DNA from: Siphonodentalium dalli
Taxonomy: Eukaryota; Mollusca; Scaphopoda; Gadilida; Siphonodentaliidae
Assembly (NCBI GenBank): GCA_032622095.1
Contig: CP136064.1
Span: 181,136,011 to 181,200,010, forward strand
Reading direction: 5' to 3'
DNA: 64,000 nucleotides
The position numbers and the translations under genes were made by a program. A model generated the notes under the pieces. That model was not told where the DNA came from. It saw nothing but the letters and a program-made list of their open reading frames with translations, and made no database searches. This document shows positions 12,601 to 27,600 of the stretch, piece by piece (positions within the stretch are counted from its first letter, which is position 1; each line of letters starts with the position of its first letter).

Positions 12601-15600
12601 GGTGTCATCACTTATTAGTGCTACATACATTACATTCTCCAACTTGATAATGTATATACCCCCCTCACCGCGCTGCACGATCCGTTGCATGCACTTTGAA
12701 TAACAGTACTAAAAAAATGTGTCAGGTGACGCAATCGGTACACAATGGGATTTTCTGCAAACATAACTAGAGTCCGTTTTCAATAAGAATGCGACAATTC
12801 CACATGCTTTCATATTTTGGAACCGTGACTGCAATGCATGTTCACGGGTATCAATGGTAACATTGATTGACGGGACAGATTTAAAAAAAAATTCTCGTCC
12901 GCGGGAATAGCGATGAGGGCGTTTACCTGCTGCGTAAATTTGAGTTTAGGTGCCTCAGAATGACAAGCCTGCTGATTGACAGTTTATAACTGTGTATTGT
13001 AGTCATTGTAATTTCGATTTGATCACGTCTTTACCTGGGTGCAATATAGGCCATATATATAAAACGATTAATGACTAACCGTCGACTATAGCGGTCAATT
13101 ATGAAAACTCAGTCGTGGCAACCCTAGTTACTACTGCCCTCAGTTTGTCTATTTTTGATGTTGTTTCACTTCATCTAAATTATTTTTGTTACGTGGAAAA
13201 AGAATGTCCAGAGTCGTGAATGTCAAATCCCCCACAGTATGGTATGGTGAATATTTAATTATGTAGTTTTATATGTTATGATAATTAATATGAACCACAA
13301 ACAAAATGCAAGAGTGTTTGTCAGTCGGTGTCCAACCCATGCAACGAATTTCGAAATTGGGTGAGTTTGTCAATGTTTAAAGCATTTTCTATGTTGTTTA
13401 ATTTCACATAAAATACACAATCAAGTAACATATTAAATCCAGTATAATTACACTTGAATCTAGTTACAAATGACTGCTGTATTTGTGAAAGTAATCCATA
13501 TTCCATCACCGATTACAAGTTTGCATGACTGCTTTCGCAGATTGCCGATTCCAGCGGTCAAGTCGCTCTGTATAGATTTACTGGGTGTTTGCAATAGGGG
13601 ACATAGAGAATAGTTTCTCAACTTTAATAATTGAACAAGAGGTACGCCGTCGCGTGGCATTTGCCCCCGACAGTAGCAATTTGGATTAAGCATGGACGAA
13701 ACTGCGGATATCCGAGGAGGTCTATATGACCATTCCAAAAGAAGTTCGTACAGAAATGTTGACTAAAAACCACAAAACAAGCGATCCGGAAACCCAAAAA
13801 CAAGCGAAAATTCAAATTTTCTAAGTTGAAAAAAGGGCCATTACTCTGGCAAAAATCATCAGATCATACCCAAATTCGCACTTGACATGTATTTTCATAT
13901 AACTGATCCACAAAAATACGGCATTTGCAATCGTACCACCAAAGCTCACGCTATCATTTGGAAACCCAAAAAACTAGAAAAAAAATTGAATTTTCTAAGT
14001 AAAAAAAGGGCCATAACTCTAGTGAAAATGGGTGGACGAAACCCGCGCTATGCATGTAGCTGTTCCCCCATGCTGCTCTATCACCATACCAAATATCAGC
14101 TAAATCTGCCCAGCGGTTGGTGAACAATAATGCAAAATGTTTGTACGGACGGGACAAAATTGAATTTTCTATGTAAAAAAAGGGCCATAACTCTGGTAAA
14201 AATGGGTGGACGAAACCCGCGCTATGCATGTTGCTGTTCCCCCATGCTGCTCTATCACCATACCAAATATCAGCTAAATCTGCCCAGCGGTTGCTGAACA
14301 ATAATGCAAAATGTTTGTAAGGACATACGGACGGAGACGTCGACTATATACCCGCCGACTTCAAGTCGGGGGGCATAATAACAGTGAATGATAACTTGAA
14401 GACATTAGCTCATTATATTAAAAGATTGTCAATCGAAGTGAGAAAATGAACCAATTTCAGTGAAATACAATTTTCACTGAACGGAAACGGAACGAAAGGT
14501 TGAACTCAATCGAGATTGTGACATTTGGTTCTCACTATCCACAAACATATGTTGATTTTATCCCGTGAAATATATTGTAAGCACAATCTAATGAAGAGAA
14601 AGAATTTATTTTGTTCTTAAAATGTGTGAGAATCGATCAAAAGATCTTATTTAAAGAACAGTTCGTTTCGTAATTTAAAGATTCTGCCATAATACCCATT
14701 TGGCATTACCATCAGTTGCCGAAGTCATGCATGCGCACACTGTACAATATAATTCTTTATGATTTCGAGGCAGTACTTTTCTCATAAAATACAATGAATA
14801 ACAAAATAAATTTCCTATCGTAGACGAGGCGAGCTTCTTGGAAAATTCTAGGCGGGCAGCCTGCCAGCCCGCCTTGAGATTTCCAGGCCTGTGCCATCAT
14901 GACTTTCTCACAATTAAAATGGGCATTTGATAGAAGGGATTTGACATGCACCATTGAACATTATGCACTAGTATTTTTACGATATTATTATGATATCTTA
15001 TAATCACGGACCCACAGGAGACAGAACTAATCCATCAACCTGATCATTAACATTAATTACCTGTCAAACTGCAAAGCTCAGGAATGAGATAAAGTGGATC
15101 CTTCCTTCCCATCTTGATATCCTTCTTTTTCGGCATTGACACGATAAGAGGTTGAGTCAGATCTTTTATTTGAATATTGTGGTGCTGTAATCACAAATGT
15201 ATCAATGAGATTATACTGTCATAAATGAACTTGACTGTTGCGTTAAGAACTGCATTGATGCACAACATGATGCTGAATTTCTAGATTGCACTGTGGTAGT
15301 GCATCTCTCGGATTATTGAATGAAATTGGTGCATACCAGGGGAAATTAAAATTGAGAAACTGAATTCTTGACATTTACTAAAGATGGTCTATCTCTTTGT
15401 AAACATGTGTTACCTAGTTTCCGGGGTATAAACAATTAGATCTGAATTGAAGACCGGAGACCCCTATCCGGAAAAACTTTTAATATTGATTATATTTCAA
15501 ATATTTTCGATCTGGTATAAACACGTGTGATTCTTTGGCTAATGACAAACTATGGAATAAAAAAATCAATCTGGGACATTTGAAATTCAAACAGTAGCAA

Positions 15601-18600
15601 TCAGAGAACTCTAATAATCTCTGTCGCTATCTGATATCGTCTAAATGGTCTGTTCTAAAAATAATAACTAATATATGTCCCTTTTATCAGCTCATATCAT
15701 AAAATATTAATTGATATTGATAAGCGTTTCTGGCAGGGTCTTCAATTCATACTTATAATTTTATACCAATGGAACTATTTCAAATTTTTTTTATGAAGAG
15801 ATAATCCATCTTCAAGATACCATGAGATTTTAATGGAAAAGTATGGAGTTTATCACAACAGTCACTCGTAAGTATACTTAAGAATGGTCTAATCTTCATT
15901 GGGGATTATTCAATAAGCAGACGAAAGGCGAAGAAACCAAATAGATTCCCATGCCTTCATTTGTAGAAATGACCCGATAAGTTCAAATAACAGGCTCAGC
16001 TCTGTTATTATATGAACACTTGCACACATAACAGGAAATGAAAGTGTCAGTGACACTGTAGCTCAACTTGGAAAGTGAATAATTTCATGTGTTACAGTCA
16101 ATGGAGTGATTAGGAATGTGGAAAGTTGAAATGTCTAAGTAATACTAGATTATCAACATGAAGATTTATCAAGTAAAATCCAAGATGGTTGCTATGTTTT
16201 CCAATTAAATTCAAAAGCTTTCGATAGCTTCCATCTGGTATCTCAATATCAAGATTAATATGAAGTTTGGTGATGATCAGATGAGGGAAGTGAACTGTAG
16301 GGTGTGCCAAAGGATTTAGTCATGCAAAGAGTAAAATCCAAGATGGCTGCTGGCGGCAATGTCTTTTGGCCGAATTGCTCCAAAATGACTCGTTTCCCAT
16401 CTGTAGCTCGTGCTAATGGATTGAATTTTGAAATCCAAGTTGGGTACTGGCAGCCATATTTTTTGCCGAATGACCACAAAATGACTCGTTCCCATCTACA
16501 TGTCAATGTCAACAGCCATGACAATTTCATAATGATCTGACCAAAGGTACGACCTGTAGCCCATGCTAATGGAAATTGTTGATGGACATCTCCACACATG
16601 GATACCAAGCCATGGCAATAGCTCAAACTTTATAAGTAAAGTTGATCTAAAAACGAGTACAAGTAATTAAAATAAATGTTTACGTTTTTATAGTAATCCA
16701 CGTAAGTGATATCCTCTCCGTTACGGAGCTTGAATTTTGACTCTGGATTTAGGTTGAGATCTATGTCATCTACCCTGTAGGTGTTGTTGTTATACCTGCA
16801 ACAGAAGAGGTGTTGGATAGTTCATGAATGTCTTAACATACACAATTCTTAGCTATAGTCTCTACTTGAGTAAAACATGAATAAAAAAACCCTGTACTTA
16901 TGTCTATTTTAAGTATTTCAAACTAGATTTAAACAAAACAAATTAATGGAAGACATTACAAGACTTAAAAATAATAGTGATGTTTCCAGAAACCTGTCTG
17001 CCCCTAATAATAATTAGTCGTGACAGGCTTCAATACACACAGTAATGTGCTATCATTGTGTCCTGTTATATCATTTGTACTAACAGTAATATAGTCAGAA
17101 TCAATATATTCCATATAATCATTAATATATAGAAATTTGAACAAAAAACTAAAAAAAATTAATTGAGAGTCTTCCCCCCCCCTCCCCCCCCCCCCCCCCA
17201 TTACCTGAAACATCACTATTTTTTGGGAGCCTAAATTTATAAAAAAATATCTTCGTATATGGGATGTTAGAATGTACATGACCAGCAATTGAGCCAATAC
17301 GAAATCTGATGGCGGTGAAGTAATCTTGACTTTCTAAAATGGAAGCAGGATTGATACATTTAAATAGGTAAAAATCACATAGCAATGATCAAGCAATTGT
17401 AACTGGAAGGTGAGTGTAATAACGCAATTGTTATTTGCCATATTATTCGGTGAATGAAAAGAAAGACAGAAATCATAATGCCAAAGAAAATTAAATATCT
17501 GGTTACATATCAAGAAAACATTAAAGAGTCAGCAGAATTTTAAGTCTAATACTTAAAACTAAGAAATGCATGTTTTTTTTCTCAGTTTATGTTATCAACA
17601 AATGTGATGAAAATTTCAAGAGAATTTATTTGTACTATTGGGCAGGGGGTTTAAAATAGGCCCAGGGTGGGTAGGAAAACACCAACCACGTATTTTGTTC
17701 TATGGCCTAACTGTTATACATGCTGAGGTGTCTTGAGAGACAATTTTAGAAATCACTGCTCTTGTAAGGAGAATATAAGTCAAATCTAACCTTGTCAACA
17801 CAGTTCCTCCAACAAGTTTCGCAACAACATTGTCATAGAATCTTGAAGCATCTTTGTGGTAAATCTCATAAAGCAAATCCAGAACATAGTCAGATCGCAT
17901 GATTTTGTGTGAGACATCAGCACAAAGCATAACACCATTGTCATACTGTGCAATAGCCGTGACGAATCCAGGCCACACTTCCAGTCTGAAATTACAAATA
18001 CGATTTTAGCCTTTGTGCAAATCAAGCAAAAAAAATTATACCTAAGTTTATACAATTCAAAGTGCAAGTAATTTATTTTTGGGGAGTGACAGTGATTTCC
18101 TGTCTTCCTAGCATCAATTGAATAGGATTTTGGTCTAAACTGTAAATGCATCTGCAAGAACTCTCAGAAAAAAAATCCAAACACTAATACTTGAGAATCT
18201 GAATAAAAAACAAAGCTAGTATATATCTTTGTATACTATTAAAATAATCATTTTTATGGCATGAAGTCATTACATGTGGTTGAAATGCAACACTCGGGCT
18301 ATTCCAGGGCGTGTTTGGGGACACCCCTAATACTATCATTTGGGGGGATGAACTCACTTCATAATTATTACTGCGGTTGTGAGCGAGATAGTTGTTTTGC
18401 TTTAACCAATCCATAGGAATGAAATAAGATAAAATTTAGCATCTTTCTGCATTCGATATTTCCGCATCGAGGATTAAGTTGCAAACTCAGATTTAATACG
18501 AAGGACTATTACAGTGGACAGGAAATTGGTGATGCTCATTGCTTGATTATGCGAAGAATTGTTAAAAGTTTACAATCCGAGGAGATTATTATGTGAAACT

Positions 18601-21600
18601 CCAGGCATGTTCATTGTTTTGCACAACTCATGTTTGCTGTTACCCTCAATAATGGAAAGATTAATACAGACAAGGTGGCGGTTTTGAACTCTCATCTGGT
18701 CTGCGTTTACGAGCTAGAAAATGAAGAGGAATAGGCCGAGGTGAAACCGATCTATAGACATGCGATCTACAAGTATACAGTTGTTCCGAAACGAAATACA
18801 TGTACCAAGTTAAGTAAACAGTTGATTTTACCAACGTTGTGTTCTCCTTTCATATCGTGCTGATGTTGCTAGTTGACATTGGTTTATAAATTTGCCTTTT
18901 GGGTTCTTATTCGGCGACTTTCATTTTGGGGTCACAAAACGCTCGGCTCGAACGGTCCACAAACCCGGTATACTGGCACTGAAAAAGGCCTGGATCAGCC
19001 CAACTCCCATCGCCAGATGGTAGGGAACGATAACCTGTCTTACAATTTACTAACCTATGTTGTGGTATGGGTATCTTCTGCTTTTCGTTATAATAATTGC
19101 GTCCGACTTGTTTCATGTCCAAGTGTCCAAGAATCCTGAAATTCACATAGAATGTTTAATAGACTGCATGAAGATGTAGACTGGAGAGATAGATATCATT
19201 TATTTTCGTTACATCAACTTATGTCATTAAAAATTACAGATAATGAGATATATGTATACAAATACAGAAAACCTATAATAAAACCCTAGACAGGCTTGGT
19301 ACTCAAAATACTTGATTGGTCTATCATAGAAATAGGATAATATAATCATAGGTAATAATACTGTATGGAATACCCATTCTATGTTACTTAGAATGAGAAT
19401 GACTCGACGGATATACATAATTTTTATGATATCTAGTTTATGTTTTAACATAAAAAGTATCGGGACATGGTCCATGTTTTGACATGGTTGTGGGGGGGGG
19501 GGGGGGGTGAATAAGTACAATGGTTGCACATCAAAGATGGCTCCGGTGGATTTTTTTTTTTTCCACCCATAAGAGCGACTCTTGTTCAAACAAACCTGGT
19601 TTTTAAACTCGGGTAAAAAGCATCGGACAAATCTCGTTTTCGAACTCGTTCAAGATATTGTTGTAAAAGATCCATATACCAAATATTAATGAAAGTTATC
19701 GTGCTACAGACATAAAAATTATATAAATAAAAACAAGTGGCATAACTCTGGTTAAAAGTCGGGGCAGACCTAATTTATGTGTACAGCTGTCGCACGTGAC
19801 TATTAACTCACATACAAAACATTGTCAGAATCTATCAATAAATGGCTATAGATACAGGTTTGTTGCCGACCACTAACCCCCCCCCCCCCCCCCCCCCCCA
19901 AGTATTAATATTATTTGTCCAGTTTTTAGCAGAAAGTTGTGCATATATATGTACAAATATATGAGGTGATCTGAGGGCACATTCTTGCCGGTGAGTAAAT
20001 TTAAATAACCATGCAGCAGCATACATGGTGGATTTTTTGCAGAAAATTAATAAAAAATGCATGTATGATTGTATCAAATAAGGGATGTGGCATAGGGAAA
20101 ATTGCCTATTATTTGAGGACCTTATGTATTATACCTCTTGAAGATAATGTTGAAGACCTGCAATGCGTGCGGGCTATTTGGTGGAAGCTCATTGGTGAGC
20201 TTTATGGTGATGATCACATCAGTTCCATCTCTCTTCTGTACGCTTCTCACAGTCTCCTTCAAAGAGATATATTCAAATAAAACAAATTCAGAAATGAAAG
20301 TGTCATTGACACTGCAGCTCAACTTGAAGGAATAATTTGGAAAATGTCATGTAATTCAGTTAATGGGAGGACGTAGAACAAAAACAGTTATTGTTCAAAG
20401 GGATTTTATTGATGATGCAAAAACAAATTGAATGCAAGTGCTGTTACTCTGTTGTCCAGTTGGGAATAGTTTGCGAATTTGTTTCAGATACTCCTCTTGT
20501 GAACGGATATACCAGAAATTTTAAATATGTTATTGATCGTAATAAACCCTGGACAACTTTTCATAGGTACTACGAAGCTAAAATTACAATCAAAGGACCG
20601 TATCTCTGGTAAAATAAAAATGTACGACCAGGCCTAGCTTGCGAACTAGTTTCAGCTACTCCTTTTGTCAATTCACATACCAAAAATCTTTGAATAACCC
20701 TCGTACAACTTTTCTTGGGTGCTAAACACCAAAAAGAACCGTTACTCTGGTAAAAATGTCTGGCAGGCTTAGGTTTGCGAACTCGTTTAAGATATTCCCC
20801 ATGTAAACTCATACTCAAAAAAATGTATCAAAATTTTTCGAAATAAGCCACGACAAACTTTTCGGTACGGATAGACGATCGGTTCTCCACTCCCAGCCCT
20901 CTCAATTCAGATTGTTTGGCATCGGCAATCTGCTATGGCAACCCTTTGCAGTGGCCCAGTTTGCTTCAGCAAATTGCTTCGGCATTGCTGATGGCTGTAG
21001 CCAATTATGAGAGCTGCATTCCTATAAGATAACGATTCCAACCAGAGTTATCAGTCAGAAACCAAAATTGTTAACGGACAGACTGATTACATAATACAAT
21101 TGTTTTTTTTTTAAACAGGCATATAAAAAGACAAACTACACTAGTACTCACCTCATCAGCTAGCTTAAATGGAAGAAACAACATTGTTCCATCAAAAGCC
21201 CTGGTCTTTCCAAGGTCCTGCTCCAAGGCCTTCACCAATCCCACCCGCAGAATTTTATTGTCAATATCAGGATTAAAGTCCACCCTGTATTGGTAAATGA
21301 AAAAGTCTGTTTTCAAAGCTTCTAGCTTGAAATGATTTGCTGTGACTGGAACAATCTGCCCCTGAGTACCTGAAGTAGTAATTTACTAGTAAATACAGCA
21401 ATTATTTCAAGTGGGTTAAATTACATCCTATGTGGTTAGCTACACTGGCCATATAGCACATGACAGGCAAACAATAGATTCCAGAATTAAAAAAATTTCA
21501 AGACCTCAAGATGTACAATATTCCCACTGCTATTGGTTTCATAACCTTTTCTTTACTAAATGGACTCTCCAATTCTGTTATAATAAAAGTATATAATGGA

Positions 21601-24600
21601 ATGGTCTATTATTCATCTGAAAGGATGTTTAGGTAATAAAAGCGGACGAATGAAAGATAAAAATCTAATACAAGTGCAGAATGAATCATATTTGTGGGAA
21701 ATGTTCTAAGTTCAACAAATGACATATGGTGGTCACTTGTTGGACTTATTACATTTCCTAAGGAACTACTTGTCAATGAGCATTTAGTAAAGAAAAGTTA
21801 AAATACAAAAGACAATATTTACCACCTGTTTAAAGCTGTAAAGTAGAATATTTTCCACAAACATTTTACAGTAAGGTTAAAGCTTATATTCTATTACACA
21901 CGTGGAGAGTTTTTGTAACTTTCCAGCATATCAGATAAACATATTACCCCTGAGTGGAGACAAAAAGTTTTTCAAATATAGCTTTTCGTTGACTGAAATA
22001 TGATATAAATGGCACATGTCTAAAATCAGCTTTTTTGAAGAGTCTTCCTACATTATTTTTTCACATCGCTAGACTTTTTCAACTGACCCATCTTATCAGC
22101 AATATGCGCTGGTCTCGTCCGTGGTTCTGTGTATCTCGTGCCAGCTCTACTTCTGGGCATATCCCTCACATCTCCTGTTCCGATCCGCATTTCGGCCATC
22201 TGATCAACAGGTGGTTGTGGCATGTCACCACCACCCATTCCTGGCCGTGCCTCTTTCACACCACCACGATATGAAGCACGCCCACTTGCAGCAGGCGGGG
22301 CCCCTGATCCCGCGGGTGGCATGGGTGGGGGAGCTGCTGCTGGTGGCTAAATAACAAAAATAAACAGAATTCAATTTTCTTTCTAGGCAACAGTTCCAAT
22401 TATTAAGGCAAAAAAAAAAAACTTGTCTCTTTCAGATTTCTTGAAAAAAAATCCAGGTAGGATTTTTTCTTTCAAATCCATCTATAATGCACCATATTCT
22501 TTAAAATAGCTTTTTATCCAGTTGCTGAAGTTTCTGACAGAAAACAAGCTTTATATCTGACAATATACCCAAATCTTGATATAAACAATGAATCCAGGTA
22601 ATTATAAAGTGAGTATTTAGAGTTCACTGCATCATTGCAGTGGCTATCCCATAATAGCATGCTGTGTATGTAAAGCATGAGTTTCCTGTATGTAAACAAT
22701 ATACAACCTGCTATCAAAATCACCACCCACCCATAAATACTCAATGTTTGCATCCATACCAGCGTTACTGTGTACATTTAATGCCTACCTATCACTCAAA
22801 ATTAACTATAGAATGTTGAGAAATTCTATAAAAGAATCACTTGTCAAATATGTCCAAACTCATTTAAATTCTATTTTTCTTTTAAACACCCCTTGTCTGC
22901 TTCACACATCAAATTGAATTAAGTACGCTATCGCGTGGCATTTGTATTTTCATATAACTGATTCACAAAAATACGGGATTTGCAATCGTACCACCAAAGC
23001 TCACGTTATCATCTGGAAACCCAAAAAACAAGAGAAAAATTGAATTTTCCAAGTAAAAAAAAGGGCCATAACTCTGGTAAAAATGGGTGGACGAAACCCG
23101 TGGTATGCATGTAGCTGTTCCCCAATGCTGCTCTATAACCATACCAAATATCAGCTAAATCTGCCCAGCGGATGCTGAACAATAATGCAAAATGTTTGTA
23201 CGGACGGACAAAATTGAATTTTCTATGTAAAAAAAGGGCCATAACTGGTGAAAATGGGTGGACGAAACCCGCGCAATGCATGTAGCTGTTCCCCAATGCT
23301 GCTCTATCACCATACCAAATAACAGCTAAATCTGCCAAGCGGTTGCTGAACAATAATGCAAAATGTTTGTACGGACGGAGACGTCGTCGACTATATACCC
23401 GCCGTCGGGGCATAATAAACGTCCCATAATGGACTTTAATGTTCCCTATTTTCGAGGTAGTAGCAGTTCTGGTGATGTTAATTCGCGTTTTTTGTCCGTT
23501 AACCCTGGTTTGATGCGTTTTGTGAGCATGATTTTCACAGTTAATTCACCTAATGACTCATTTAATTAAATTAATGACTACAACTAAGGCCTAACAAAAT
23601 TATACGTTTGTTTCCGCTAACGGACTGAAAAAAAATTGGGTAGGTAGGTAGGCAAAACTTTTTTTTTTTAAATCTTTTTATTTTTTCAGGATGCAATTCA
23701 CTGTCATATTTAAGGAAATTTTAGACATTACAGGCCATATTATTGCTAATTTGCTTAGCCCATAAAGATAAATCAAAAACACAAACTCAGGGAGATAAAA
23801 CAAAGCTAAAATGGGACAATAACGTTCATTTTATAACATATATATCCGTAACGCAGGTTTCACTTCTGCATCAAACTCCCCGCATTATTGTGGGCAGTTG
23901 CAGTGCATATTCCCGGGGCCGCAGATGCATAAGGGTGACCAGTGACTTCGTCCCACTGCATTCTCGTCCCACCAATTTTTGTCCAATTTTTGTCCCGAAA
24001 AGGTGACCTCGTCCCACTTGTCGGTGATCTCGTAAAATCCCATAAAATCGGAATGAGGTCGCCATTTTGGGACGAAATCACTAGCATTCTGCATAAGACA
24101 CTATAATGTGTGGTGGGATGAGATGGTGGGCGGACGCTTAATATATTATTATTGTGGGCCATTGCAGACACTCTATGGCGCATAAGATACATTATATATT
24201 ATTATTGTGGGCGGTTGCGGCGCATATTCCCATAGCCGCAGGCGCATAAGACACTGGGTGGTGGGATGGGCTGGTGGGTGTGCTTTATATATATACCGTA
24301 TATTTATATTATTGTGGGGGGGGGGGGGGGGTTACGCTTGCAGACGTATCCGGTGCATGCGGTGCATACAACAATACTCGTGAGTGCCAATAAACATACG
24401 TGCGGAATAATAGTATGTGGTGGAATTTTTAGGAAAATTAAAAAAACATATGGGGCAAAATAATAGTATGGGGTGGAATTTCGTGGTAAAAATATGAAAC
24501 TGACTGACTGTAAACATTTGTCCAAAAAAAATAGCCCAAGCTGAATTAAGTAGCTAGGAGGAATCTTCTAAGATTAATTACTGAGGCTTTGGGAGGACGT

Positions 24601-27600
24601 GTATTGGTTTGAGTCACCGAGATTCTAATTTCTAAAAAAAAAATTAAAACAAAATAACTTTGAAAAAAAAGTTTGCTTTTTAAAACAAAATTTGTTCTAA
24701 ATTCAATAAAATTGAATTGAATTCAATTAGATAAGTGGAAACCCTATATTCGTTAGACCCGAATGTTTAAAGCTGCACTGAATCAAGCCCATTATGACTG
24801 TATGATAACGAGAGGCCGATCACGATCGGCAGATGTTTAAACCATACCTTGGCGATAACGATTAGCTATTTTCATAAATCCTTACACCAACCTTTTCAAC
24901 AATTCACACCTTACTATTAAAGCTGCTCGATCCGATTAAGCACCCCTCAGTTACTATTTATTTGGCTTCAGGGGTAACAAATATTTTATTCAAATCGAGG
25001 AACCCATTCATCAAATTCAGAGTAAGCAGATATCAATTTTTTAAATCCATTATCTTTAACCACCTGGAATATTTAGTGGCCGTATGAAAGTCGATGAAGA
25101 TGGATAACTCTATAATCAAGTGGCTTTTTTGTGTCAGATATATGACAAAGCAGCAAAATTTCATTGTACAAATGTTGATAAATAACAGGTTTTGGGCAAT
25201 TTTATACTATAGTGGACTGTAGTTAGCATTATTTTTGGGCAATTAATCAATTCTGATAACTGAAGCGGAATTGTTGTTGGAATCTGATGATATGGGGACC
25301 ATCAAATTGGTTGAGTACCTTTAAGTTCACAAGTGGCATAAGCCTTATTGGGCACCTTCCATATGAACATGGATATGGCATTTGATTCCAATCCATTAAG
25401 TCAGTTTAAAATAGATATATAGTCTTATAGAGCTCAGACAATGGTCAGACAGAAGAACCGTACATAATAGTTAAAGATATTAATTTTTTTTAGTAAAATA
25501 TGATTGATAATGATTGGATATAACATACTTTAATGCATAATTATGAGATAACTAGAGGTGGGATATGAGATTGAAGATATTAAATTCATTACATTGGATA
25601 GCATACTGTATGTCTATGGAATGGGTGTGTTAATTTTGTTAATATTTTAAAGCAATTAAACCAAATGACCCTCTCTATACAGGTTAGGGGTCTGTTATCA
25701 TAAACTATGACTTGAAATATAATATAATCAATGACAAATATTTGAGTTATTAAATGAGATAGCAAGGAGTTGATCTTAATCACACTAATGAACTGATCAA
25801 AATAGTCTATAAATGCATGTATATGGATTTAGAAGCCCACACAATAAGTCAGTCTCAAGAATACAAGCAACATTATTATTATCCTGCACCCCAAATGCAA
25901 TAGAGGGAATTTCAAAATAAGACAATTCCTCTAATGTTTTAAGAAATCCTTACTGAACCTGGCTCAAAGTGAAAGATATAATTTAATATCTGCCTATCAG
26001 ATATCATTTGTCTATGGAATGGGTTAATTTTAATCCCAAAATCCATGCAAGACCAGGGAGCTACTAGTATGTTGGAGTTGATAAATCCTGAGAAGTCACT
26101 CTCAACACACTATGGAAATGCAATAAACAACATATAGCTATTAAAGTGCAGCAGTGAATATCAGATTTCTTTATCAATAATAGAGATTATCTCTAGTCTC
26201 CATNNNNNNNNNNNNNNNNNNNNNNNNNNNNNNNNNNNNNNNNNNNNNNNNNNNNNNNNNNNNNNNNNNNNNNNNNNNNNNNNNNNNNNNNNNNNNNNNN
26301 NNNTGCCCAGCGGTTGGTGAACAATAATGCAAATGTTTGTACGGACGGACAAAATTGAATTTTCTATGTCAAAAAAGGCCATAACTCTGGTAAAAATGGG
26401 TGGACGAAACCTGCGCTATGCATGTTGCTGTTCCCCCATGCTGCTCTATCACCATACCAAATATCAGCTAAATCTGCCCAGCGGTTGCTGAACAATAATG
26501 CAAAATGTTTGTAAGGACATACGGACGGAGTCGGGGGGCATAATAACAGTGAATGATAACTTGAAGACATTAGCTCATTATATTAAAAGATTGTCAATCG
26601 AAGTGAGAAAATGAACCAGTTTCAGTGAAATACAATTTTCACTGAACGGAACCGGAAACGGAACGAAAGGTTGAACTCAATCGAGATTGTGACATTTGGT
26701 TCTCACTATCCACAAACATATGTTGATTTTATCCCGTGAAATATATTGTAAGCACAATCTAATGAAGAGAAAGAATTTATTTTGTTCTTAAAATGTGTGA
26801 GAATCGATCAAAAGATCTTATTTAAAGAACAGTTCGTTTCGTAATTTAAAGATTCTGCCATAATACCCATTTGGCATTACCATCAGTTGCCGAAGTCATG
26901 CATGCGCACACTGTACAATATAATTCTTTATGATTTCGAGGCAGTACTTTTCTCATAAAATACAATGAATAACAAAATAAATTTCCTATCGTAGACGAGG
27001 TGAGCTTCTTGGAAAATTCTAGGCGGGCAGCCTGCCAGCCCGCCTTGAGATTTCCAGGCCTGTGCCATCATGACTTTCTCACAATTAAAATGGGCATTTG
27101 ATAGAAGGGATTTGACATGCACCATTGAACATTATGCACTAGTATTTTTACGATATTATTATATATCTTATAATCACGGACCCACAGGAGACAGAACTAA
27201 TCCATCAACCTGATCATTAACATTAATTACCTGTCAAACTGCAAAGCTCAGGAATGAGATAAAGTGGATCCTTCCTTCCCATCTTGATATCCTTCTTTTT
27301 CGGCATTGACACGATAAGAGGTTGAGTCAGATCTTTTATTTGAATATTGTGGTGCTGTAATCACAAATGTATCAATGAGATTATACTGTCATAAATGAAC
27401 TTGACTGTTGCGTTCAGAACTGCATTGATGCACAACATGATGCTGAATTGCTAGATTGCACTGTGGTAGTGCATCTCTCGGATTATTGAATGAAATTGGT
27501 GCATACCAGGGGAAATTAAAATTGAGAAATTGAATTCTTGACATTTACTAAAGATGGTCTATCTCTTTGTAAACATGTGTTACCTAGTTTCCGGGGTATA

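Larger units (their letters stand above)
11985..14891 (-). mobile_element. hAT-like element (CAGGGCTGG), reverse copy split by two insertions
   Basis: Inverted copy of 48039-49140. It starts CAGGGCTGGCGGTCTAG and ends GAGATTTCCAGGCCTG. Flanks share TGCCAT (11977-11984 TGCCATTT, 14892-14899 TGCCATCA). Removing the hAT insertion 12073-13126 and the pearl-like insertion 13635-14375 leaves about 1.1 kb, the size of the intact copy. In Piwi intron 8. Confidence 0.83.
14108..24808. repeat. Large duplication, left copy (contig-end overlap)
   Basis: Base-for-base similar, with scattered SNPs and small indels, to 26304-37365, including exons 2-8 and all intronic repeats in the same order and orientation. 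The match stops at 24808, where this copy continues with an ACGAGAGG repeat absent from the other. Confidence 0.93.

Noticed and set aside
13954-14301. 115-codon minus-strand ORF with repeated RWADLADIWYGDRAAWGNS
   Set aside because: Read-through of pearl-like modules; the same translation appears wherever this repeat occurs (23009-23413, 26364-26570, 35736-36026).
22088-22200. Short plus-strand ORFs over Piwi exon 2 (about 22035-22354 and 34614-34952)
   Set aside because: Shadows of the Piwi exon on the opposite strand.
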